Shown piece by piece: positions 7,138-12,233 of a stretch of DNA of 12,233 nt. The notes below the pieces were generated by a model. The model was not told the origin of the DNA. It made no database searches and was given only the letters and a program-made list of their open reading frames with translations. A program made the position numbers and the translations under genes. The stretch covers positions 1 to 12,233 of the forward strand of contig DHIV01000107.1 of assembly GCA_002403995.1 (NCBI GenBank), written 5' to 3'. Every line of letters begins with the position of its first letter. Positions within the stretch are counted from its first letter, which is position 1. Source of the stretch: Gallionella sp. UBA4737 (GTDB lineage Bacteria > Pseudomonadota > Gammaproteobacteria > Burkholderiales > Gallionellaceae).

Positions 7138-7392
7138 ATGCTGAACCTGACCGTTTCCACCATCGTGTTTTTCATCGCCGCCTGGTTTCTCAATGGTTAT
7201 CTGGATGAGCAGGGAATCCCCAAGGGCTTGACGCGCGGCGTGATAGTATTGGTGCTCGCCTCGTTGATGTCCTGGGGGGCGGGGTGGACGGTTGACTGGA
7301 CGCAAATCAAGGTTGAAGGTCCGCAAGCTTCGGACCAGACTCAGAACGGATTTACCCAACTCATGAAAGATGCCGGCCAGCAACAGCCGTGA
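7138..7392 (+). CDS. 84-residue two-helix membrane protein, copy B
   Basis: Paralog of the protein at 4169-4423: same length, no gaps, 58 of 84 residues identical. Both helices are conserved (STIVFFIAAWF at 7-17, then VLVLASLMSWGAG at 37-49), as are the loop YLDEQGIPKG (21-30), the segment EGPQA (60-64) and the terminal GQQQP. Helix substitutions are mostly conservative (V/I, L/I, M/L), which argues that both copies are under selection for the membrane part. Trp50 and Thr51 replace Glu and Met of copy A at the end of helix 2. There is no separate promoter in the 27-base gap after the propeller gene, so transcription from upstream is likely. The function is unknown. Confidence 0.8.
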   Translation: MLNLTVSTIVFFIAAWFLNGYLDEQGIPKGLTRGVIVLVLASLMSWGAGWTVDWTQIKVEGPQASDQTQNGFTQLMKDAGQQQP

Positions 7393-7429
7393 GCCGGTTT
7401 GGTGCGAACCGAAGAACAGCAATTATTTA

Positions 7430-7565
7430 ACCACGGAACACACGGAATAGAAACAACAGGCATTGTCTTCTGATTGCCAATTGTGTGATGACAGAAAATC
7501 CGCCGGCCCTCGCCTTCGCTCAAGACAAGCATCGCCTTTTCCGTGTGATCCGTGTATTCCGTGGT
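7430..7565. repeat. Large imperfect inverted repeat with ACCACGGAA-type arms
   Basis: The left arm ACCACGGAACACACGGA (7430-7446) and the right arm (7549-7565), whose reverse complement is ACCACGGAATACACGGA, match at 16 of 17 positions across a central part of about 100 bases. A further CCGTGTGA unit (7541-7548) adjoins the right arm, so the short motif CACGGA is repeated in tandem. It fills most of the 190-base gap between two convergent genes (copy B and marC). Intergenic repeats with this CCACGGAA-type sequence recur in many bacterial genomes, as I recall. The spacing suggests a small non-autonomous mobile element or a foldback; no transposase is nearby. Confidence 0.72.
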
Positions 7566-7582
7566 GAGACTCGTTTTCTGGT

Positions 7583-8227
7583 TTAATGAGACAGACCGGG
7601 AAATAATTCCAGCATCCCATCCGCCATGAATTGCACTGCCATCGCGGCGAGTATCAGGCCCATCACGCGGGTGGCAATGTTGAGTCCGCCTGTGCCGAGA
7701 CGCTTGCCGATCGGTTCGGCCAGCCGCAATACCAGCCAGACGATCACCGCCACGCCGACTATCCCCAGGCTGAACACGATCTTGCCCGACCAACTGCCCG
7801 CCTGTTGGGCATCGACGATGGCCAGACTGATAGACCCCGGCCCGGCCAGCAACGGGATCGCCAGCGGCACCACGGCGATGTCGTTCTTCGCCTCGGCTTC
7901 AGCCTGTTCCGCGTCGGTGTGCCGGGCCGGGCTGGTTCTGGCATCGAACATCGCGATGGCGATGATCAGCACCAACAGCCCGCCACCTATACGGAATGCC
8001 GGGATGCCGATGCCGAAGAACGACAGCAAATCACCACCCACCCACACCGCAAGCGTCAGGATCACCGCGACCGCAACAGAGGCTTTGAGCGCAGTGCGGT
8101 GCATTTCCTCCGGGCGGCGATCCGCCATCAGGCTGAGGTAAATCGGAATGGTGCCGAATGGATTCAGGATGGCGAAAATGCCCACCAGATATTTTATTTG
8201 ATCGGTCCAAACGGGTAAATGCGTCAT
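7583..8227 (-). CDS. MarC family integral membrane protein
   Basis: A 214-residue inner-membrane protein of the MarC/UPF0056 family, with about six membrane helices. Despite the family name it has no proven role in antibiotic resistance, and its substrate is unknown. Diagnostic features are the N-terminal ILNPFGTIPIYLSL (about residues 20-33), the GGGLLVLIIAIAMF helix (about 81-94), PLAIPLLAGPGSIS (about 121-134) and the C-terminal RVMGLILAAMAVQFMADG. A polar, acidic loop between helices 3 and 4 (about 96-115) is family-typical. It lies 50 bases downstream of the DUF302 gene on the same strand, so cotranscription is plausible; only a weak ribosome binding site is visible before the ATG. Confidence 0.9.
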   Translation of the reverse strand: MTHLPVWTDQIKYLVGIFAILNPFGTIPIYLSLMADRRPEEMHRTALKASVAVAVILTLAVWVGGDLLSFFGIGIPAFRIGGGLLVLIIAIAMFDARTSPARHTDAEQAEAEAKNDIAVVPLAIPLLAGPGSISLAIVDAQQAGSWSGKIVFSLGIVGVAVIVWLVLRLAEPIGKRLGTGGLNIATRVMGLILAAMAVQFMADGMLELFPGLSH

Positions 8228-8277
8228 GACAGTTTTTTAAATAATCCGTCGTGCCGGCAATCAGAATATGGCATCGC

Positions 8278-8661
8278 CTATTTTGACTCGTCTATCATTT
8301 TCCTGGTCTTGGCTTCGACTTCGTGCGCCACTTTGACCAGCGTTGCGTCCTGCGACAACGCAGCCAGCATCGGAACAGGCTTGATCATCCCGATCATGGT
8401 CTTGCCCCGTTCGGTGTACACCGAGATGCGGCATGGCAGCGCCATATTCAAACGCATGTCGGTGGAAAGCACCTTGGCGGCTTGCCCCGGATTGCACACC
8501 TCGAAGACTTTGCAATTCTCGGCGAAGGCGATACCTTTGCCGCGCAGCGTGTTGCCCAGATCATGGATGTGCAGCACGCCGAATTCGTTGCGTTTCACCG
8601 CCGCCTCCAGATCGATCGCGGCCTGTTCAAATGACTTGTTGCTTTCGACGATGTAATACAT
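8278..8661 (-). CDS. DUF302 domain protein
   Basis: A 127-residue protein of the DUF302 family, function unknown, with no signal peptide and therefore probably cytoplasmic. The family core is clear: VLHIHDLGNTLRGKG (about residues 29-43), then VFEVCNPGQAAKVL (about 52-65) and LPCRISVYTERGKTMIGMIKP (about 76-96). The cysteine in EVCNP and the one in LPCRI are typical of the family. Some relatives are linked to sulfur or redox genes, but nothing here shows that. The start is well set by a strong Shine-Dalgarno at 8668-8673. It diverges from the DUF4149 gene and probably leads a unit with marC. Confidence 0.9.
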   Translation of the reverse strand: MYYIVESNKSFEQAAIDLEAAVKRNEFGVLHIHDLGNTLRGKGIAFAENCKVFEVCNPGQAAKVLSTDMRLNMALPCRISVYTERGKTMIGMIKPVPMLAALSQDATLVKVAHEVEAKTRKMIDESK

Positions 8662-8667
8662 GGCTGT

Positions 8668-8673
8668 CTCCTT
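8668..8673 (-). promoter_or_regulatory. Strong Shine-Dalgarno of the DUF302 gene
   Basis: AAGGAG on the minus strand lies 6 bases before the ATG at 8661. It is one of the best ribosome binding sites in the window and fixes that start. Confidence 0.7.
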
Positions 8674-8792
8674 AAATTAGTTTGTCTGTAATGCCTGTCA
8701 GGTTAGGCCAGTGCCGTGATATTGTCCAGCGGGTGCCTGTCTATAAGGTTCCCGGGCTTGCTTTCAGATACTGCTGTGCTACCCTGCTCCAC

Positions 8793-9248
8793 ATGAAAGA
8801 TTGGTCGCGACATCTCGCTACGCTTTTGATCACCGCCTGGGCCGGCGCGCTTTGGGCGGTCGGCTATCTCGCCGTGCCGGTGCTGTTTTACGCCCAGCCG
8901 GACAGGCAGCTGGCGGGAATGCTGGCCGGACAGATGTTCTCGCTGGTGGCCTATCTCGGCATGGTATGCGGCATGTACCTGCTGATCCATCGCTTCAGTG
9001 TTTCCGGCCGCGAATCTTTTCGCCACGCCTTGTTCTGGACCGTGGCAGCGATGTTGCTGATCTCGCTGGTGTTGCAATTCGGCATCCAGCCGGTCATGAC
9101 CGACCTCAAGTCGCAGGCCCTGCCACTCGATATGATGCACAGCGCGTTTGCCGGGCGTTTCAAGATGCTGCACGGCGCGTCCAGCATCATCTACCTGATA
9201 CAAAGCCTGCTCGGAATATTCCTCGTCATCAAGACCCGCCGAGCGTGA
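8793..9248 (+). CDS. DUF4149 domain membrane protein
   Basis: A 151-residue inner-membrane protein of the DUF4149 family (related to eukaryotic TMEM205), function unknown. Four hydrophobic helices are visible: around residues 7-32 (LITAWAGALWAVGYLAVPVLF), 45-66, 78-98 and 128-147. Conserved traits include the early GALWAVGYLAVPVLF stretch and the late RFKMLHGASSIIYL stretch (about 121-134). I chose ATG 8793 because the protein then starts MKDWSRH directly before helix 1, the usual family architecture; the frame is open to a TTG at 8682, which would add a 37-residue tail unlike the family. No Shine-Dalgarno is obvious. A TATAAG hexamer at 8742-8747 could be a -10 box, but no matching -35 box is clear. 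The gene ends in a strong terminator. Confidence 0.85.
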   Translation: MKDWSRHLATLLITAWAGALWAVGYLAVPVLFYAQPDRQLAGMLAGQMFSLVAYLGMVCGMYLLIHRFSVSGRESFRHALFWTVAAMLLISLVLQFGIQPVMTDLKSQALPLDMMHSAFAGRFKMLHGASSIIYLIQSLLGIFLVIKTRRA

Positions 9249-9269
9249 TTCAAAAATGAGCTGTCCAGT

Positions 9270-9297
9270 AAAAAGAGCCGCAGATGCGGCTCTTTTT
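9270..9297. terminator. Bidirectional intrinsic terminator
   Basis: AAAAAGAGCCGC (9270-9281) and GCGGCTCTTTTT (9286-9297) pair perfectly over 12 bases around the loop AGAT. The GC-rich upper stem is flanked by A-runs and T-runs, so it works on both strands. It ends the DUF4149 transcript (+) and, 17 bases past the pntB stop, the transhydrogenase operon (-). Confidence 0.93.
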
Positions 9298-9314
9298 CAT
9301 TCCCGCAACGAAAC

Positions 9315-10703
9315 TCAAACCAGGGACTTGATGATGTCCTCGACCACTTTCTTCGCATCGCCGAACACCATCATGGTCTTGTCCAGATAGAACAGGTCGT
9401 TGTCCAGCCCCGCATAGCCGGTGGCCATGCTGCGTTTCACCACCAGCACGGTACGCGCCTTGTGCGCCTCGAGGATGGGCATGCCGTAGATCGGGCTGGA
9501 CTTGTCGTTCTTCGCGGCGGGATTCACCACGTCGTTCGCGCCGATCACCAGCACCACATCGGTATCGGCGAATTCGTTGTTGATCTCGTCCATCTCGACC
9601 ACCTGTTCGTAAGGCACTTCCGCCTCGGCCAGCAGCACGTTCATGTGTCCCGGCATGCGCCCCGCCACCGGATGGATCGCGTAGCGCACCTTGACGCCTT
9701 TTTCAGCGAGCAGGTTGGACATTTCCTTGATAGCATGCTGCGCGCGCGCGACCGCCAAGCCATAGCCCGGCACGATGATCACCGAATCGGCATTGCCCAT
9801 CAGGAACGCAGCATCGTCCGCACTGCCGCTGCGATAGGTTTTTTGCACACCGTCGCCCTGATCAGCTGCCGCACCTTCACCACCGCCGAAGCCGCCCAGG
9901 ATCACATTGAGAAAGGCGCGGTTCATCGCCTTGCACATGATGTATGACAGGATCGCGCCGGAGCTGCCGACCAGCGAACCAGCGATGATCAGCATGTTGT
10001 TGTTCAGCGTGAAGCCGATGCCCGCCGCAGCCCAGCCGGAATAGGAGTTGAGCATCGAGATCACTACAGGCATGTCCGCTCCGCCGATCGGCACGATCAG
10101 CAGCACGCCCAGCAGCAAGGCTATCGCGGTCATGATCAGGAACGGCGTCCAGCTTGGCGTGATGTAGAACGCAATGCCGAAAGCGATCATCGCGATGCCG
10201 AGGCCGAGATTCAGCCAATGCTGGCCGGCGAAACGCAGCGGTTTTCCGGACAATTTTCCGGACAGTTTGCCGAACGCGATGATCGAACCGGTGAAGGTGA
10301 TCGCGCCGACGAAAGTGCCGATGAACAGTTCGATGCGGTTGCTGGCATGCAGCGTCTCACCGATGCCGTAAGCCGCCGGGTTATTGAATGCAGCCATCGC
10401 GATCAACACCGCCGCAAGGCCGACCAGCGAATGCATCGCTGCGACCAGCTCCGGCATCGCCGTCATCTGGATGCGTTTCGCGACGATGGCGCCGATGCTG
10501 CCGCCGACCGCGATGGCAATCAGGATATAGGGCACATTATGCGTTTCCGGTTTTGCAAGCGTGGTCAATACAGCCAGTACCATACCGGTCATGCCGAACA
10601 GATTGCCGCGCAGCGCGGAAACAGGAGAACTCAAGCCCTTCAGCGTCAGGATGAACAAGACAGCGGCGGCGAGATAAGCGAGTGCAACAAAATTAGCCGA
10701 CAT
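9315..10703 (-). CDS. pntB: NAD(P) transhydrogenase subunit beta
   Basis: Beta subunit (462 residues) of proton-translocating transhydrogenase, the inner-membrane enzyme that uses the proton gradient to reduce NADP+ with NADH. The N-terminal part (about 1-265) carries the membrane helices of domain II. A Gly/Ala-rich linker (about 266-290, GGFGGGEGAAADQGDG) leads to the C-terminal NADP(H)-binding domain III. There the motifs are intact: PGYGLAVARAQ (312-322), HPVAGRMPGHMN (344-355), GANDVVNPAA (388-397) and KRSMATGYAGLDN (423-435). The length is typical of the family. It is the last gene of the operon; its Shine-Dalgarno AAGGG overlaps the pntAB stop codon, 6 bases before the ATG, which suggests translational coupling. 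Confidence 0.97.
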   Translation of the reverse strand: MSANFVALAYLAAAVLFILTLKGLSSPVSALRGNLFGMTGMVLAVLTTLAKPETHNVPYILIAIAVGGSIGAIVAKRIQMTAMPELVAAMHSLVGLAAVLIAMAAFNNPAAYGIGETLHASNRIELFIGTFVGAITFTGSIIAFGKLSGKLSGKPLRFAGQHWLNLGLGIAMIAFGIAFYITPSWTPFLIMTAIALLLGVLLIVPIGGADMPVVISMLNSYSGWAAAGIGFTLNNNMLIIAGSLVGSSGAILSYIMCKAMNRAFLNVILGGFGGGEGAAADQGDGVQKTYRSGSADDAAFLMGNADSVIIVPGYGLAVARAQHAIKEMSNLLAEKGVKVRYAIHPVAGRMPGHMNVLLAEAEVPYEQVVEMDEINNEFADTDVVLVIGANDVVNPAAKNDKSSPIYGMPILEAHKARTVLVVKRSMATGYAGLDNDLFYLDKTMMVFGDAKKVVEDIIKSLV

Positions 10704-10712
10704 GATTTACCC

Positions 10713-11006
10713 TTACTTTTTTTTCTTCTTGAACATATCCAGCATGCGCTGGGTGACGAGAAAACCGCCGAACACGTTGACAGCAGCCAGCGTCACCGCA
10801 ACCAATCCCAGGATAGTGCCGATATCCATCTGCTGCGGACCGGCTGCCAGCATCGCGCCGACGATGATGATGCCGGACACCGCGTTGGTCACCGCCATCA
10901 GCGGCGTATGCAGCGCGGGGGTGACATTCCATACCACGTGGTAACCGACGAAGATCGCCAGCACGAACACGGTCAGGTTCAATACAAAAGGATCGACTCC
11001 GTTCAT
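10713..11006 (-). CDS. pntAB: NAD(P) transhydrogenase subunit alpha, part 2
   Basis: A 97-residue membrane part of the alpha subunit, supplying about three of the proton-channel helices of domain II. Recognisable are the N-terminal GVDPFVLNLTVFVLAIFVGY, then VVWNVTPALHTPLMAVTNAVSGII (about residues 24-47), the most conserved block, and a last helix ending in FGGFLVTQRMLDMFKKKKK. In many enterics this segment is fused to the NAD-binding domain as one PntA; here it is separate, as in Rhodospirillum rubrum. Its ATG overlaps the pntAA stop as ATGA, and AGGAG lies 7 bases before it inside pntAA. It is followed at 9 bases by pntB. Confidence 0.95.
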   Translation of the reverse strand: MNGVDPFVLNLTVFVLAIFVGYHVVWNVTPALHTPLMAVTNAVSGIIIVGAMLAAGPQQMDIGTILGLVAVTLAAVNVFGGFLVTQRMLDMFKKKKK

Positions 11007-12233
11007 TTCTTTTCTCCTGATTTGGCTGCGGAAGGGTCGCTGCTTTGCAGCGGGGCTGCGCCAAGACCGCCCGAAGGGCGAGCGTCTGGCGGCGTACCCT
11101 TCACGGGTGCACCCACCGGGGTCCCCCTTGCGGGGGTAACGACTGCGCCGTCGATCGCGATCAGCGAACCGGCGATGATGTCGTCTTCACGGTTGATGTT
11201 GATCGCACCGCCATTCTTGGGGTCGCACAACAGGTTGATGAAGTTCAGCAGGTTGCGCGCGTACAGCGCCGACGCATCTGCCGCCACCGTGCCCGGCAGG
11301 TTGGATTCGCCCACCAGCGTCACGCCATGCTTGACCACGGTCTTGTTCAGCTCGGTCAACGGGCAGTTGCCGCCGGCCTCTGCCGCCAGATCCACAATCA
11401 CCGAACCGGGTTTCATCGACTTCACCATCTCTTCGGTGACCAGCACCGGTGCAGGGCGGCCGGGAATCAGCGCGGTAGTAATAACCACATCAGCCAGCGC
11501 CACGCGCTTGGCAACTTCGGCTTTCTGGCGCGCCATCCAGCTTGGTGGCATCGGCTTGGCATACCCGCCCACACCCTGTGCCGCTTCGCGCTCTTCATCG
11601 GTTTCATAAGGCACATCGATGAATTTCGCACCCAGCGATTCCACCTGCTCTTTAACGGCGGGGCGCACATCGGATGCTTCGATCACTGCACCCAGCCGCT
11701 TGGCGGTTGCAATAGCCTGTAATCCTGCCACACCCACACCCAGAACAACCACTCGTGCCGCCTTGACTGTACCGGCAGCAGTCATCAGCATCGGGAAGAA
11801 TCGTTTGTAAAGATCGGCTGCAACAATCACGGCCTTGTAACCGGCGATGTTGGCCTGCGATGACAGCACATCCATTGCCTGCGCGCGTGAAGTGCGCGGC
11901 AGTTTTTCCATGGAAAATGCGGCGATGCCCTGCTTGGCGTAAGACGCCACCAGATCGACATTGTGCGGGTTCAACAAACCGATCAGCACTGCGCCCTTGT
12001 TCAACTTGGCAAGCTCATCGGCTCCGGGCGCCCTGACCTTGAGTACGATCTCGGACTGTGCGTAGATATCATCCGCGCTCACCAGAGTTGCGCCCACAGC
12101 CTGATATTCGGCATCGGGAATACTGGCTCCCGCACCGGCTCCGGTTTGTACTGATACCTTATGTCCCGTTGCCAACAGCTTTTTTACCGTTTCTGGTGTA
12201 GCCGCGACACGGGTCTCGCCTGCGTACGTCTCC
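11003..12233 (-). CDS. pntAA: NAD(P) transhydrogenase subunit alpha, part 1 (5' end outside window)
   Basis: Soluble NAD(H)-binding domain I of the transhydrogenase, which passes hydride from NADH to the NADP site of PntB. 409 codons are visible. The frame is open to the window edge, where GETRVAATPETV shows that only about the first ten residues are missing. The Rossmann motif VVVLGVGVAGLQA, the adjacent ASDVRPAVKEQVESLGA, the mobile-loop region YAKPMP, VITTALIPGRPAP and VIVDLAAEAGGNCPLTE are all present, as in the alanine dehydrogenase/PntA family. It is unusual at the C-terminus: after AIDGAVV an additional Pro/Gly/Ala-rich tail of about 40 residues (TPARGTPVGAPVKGTPPDAR and on) makes the protein longer than typical PntAA. 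That tail is encoded by a palindrome cluster at 11047-11137. Confidence 0.96.
   Translation of the reverse strand, partial: ETYAGETRVAATPETVKKLLATGHKVSVQTGAGAGASIPDAEYQAVGATLVSADDIYAQSEIVLKVRAPGADELAKLNKGAVLIGLLNPHNVDLVASYAKQGIAAFSMEKLPRTSRAQAMDVLSSQANIAGYKAVIVAADLYKRFFPMLMTAAGTVKAARVVVLGVGVAGLQAIATAKRLGAVIEASDVRPAVKEQVESLGAKFIDVPYETDEEREAAQGVGGYAKPMPPSWMARQKAEVAKRVALADVVITTALIPGRPAPVLVTEEMVKSMKPGSVIVDLAAEAGGNCPLTELNKTVVKHGVTLVGESNLPGTVAADASALYARNLLNFINLLCDPKNGGAININREDDIIAGSLIAIDGAVVTPARGTPVGAPVKGTPPDARPSGGLGAAPLQSSDPSAAKSGEKK
11047..11137. repeat. Palindrome cluster inside the 3' end of pntAA
   Basis: Four small palindromes stand in 91 bases: GCAGC-ggg-GCTGC (11047-11059), CGCCC-gaa-GGGCG (11068-11080), GGGTGCACCC (11105-11114) and CCCCC-ttgc-GGGGG (11123-11136), the last with an alternative GGGG-T-CCCC pairing from 11118. 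Together they encode about 31 residues of low-complexity PntAA tail without breaking the frame. This looks like a palindromic repeat element inserted in frame between domain I and the stop. The insertion is inferred from structure and the extra protein length. Confidence 0.6.

Noticed and set aside
10218..11609. A 463-codon + strand open frame opposite pntB, pntAB and pntAA
   Set aside because: It runs antisense through three unmistakable transhydrogenase genes, and its product is His/Arg/Gln-rich without any recognisable motif; it is a high-GC shadow.
10713..12233. Split alpha subunit of transhydrogenase as a frameshifted pntA
   Set aside because: pntAB has its own Shine-Dalgarno and ATG with an ATGA overlap, and the two-gene alpha subunit is a known arrangement.

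Overview
The window reads as chromosomal DNA from a Gram-negative betaproteobacterium, most likely from the Nitrosomonadales (Gallionellaceae-like). The support is LolD and lipobox lipoproteins (a diderm envelope), ComEC next to a DUF2062 gene, DUF4149, DUF302 and MarC genes, and a proton-translocating transhydrogenase encoded by three genes. The genus-level guess is inference from gene content and overall sequence style, not from a marker gene.

Layout. Positions 2-436 hold the 3' end of lolD (+). Converging on it is a small lipoprotein gene with a PH/GRAM-like domain (500-994, -), which has its own candidate sigma70 promoter. A DUF2062 membrane protein gene (1081-1641, -) diverges from a full-length comEC (1671-4049, +), the inner-membrane DNA uptake channel of natural competence. 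From about 4050 to 7580 the window changes character: an accessory block with lower GC by eye contains four + strand genes. An 84-residue two-helix membrane protein (4169-4423) is followed by a secreted protein with an Ig-like C-terminus (4470-5378). After a 364-base gap come a lipoprotein combining fibronectin III with a seven-bladed propeller (5743-7110) and a second, 69 percent identical copy of the 84-residue protein (7138-7392). The block ends in a large inverted repeat with ACCACGGAA-type arms (7430-7565).

The right part is ordinary housekeeping: marC (7583-8227, -), a DUF302 gene (8278-8661, -) and a DUF4149 gene (8793-9248, +). A strong bidirectional terminator (9270-9297) separates the last from the transhydrogenase operon pntAA-pntAB-pntB (12233 to 9315, -, pntAA truncated by the window edge). 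The operon is tightly coupled: pntAA and pntAB share an ATGA overlap, and the pntAB stop codon sits inside the pntB Shine-Dalgarno sequence. PntAA carries an unusual low-complexity C-terminal tail encoded by a run of four small palindromes, which looks like an in-frame repeat insertion.

The most interesting region is 4050-7580. Two near-identical small membrane proteins bracket two exported proteins built from domains typical of surface binding or assembly factors. Every predicted product of this block is membrane-bound or exported. This may be an envelope-associated module of unknown function, but a joint function is inference from co-location and predicted targeting only.
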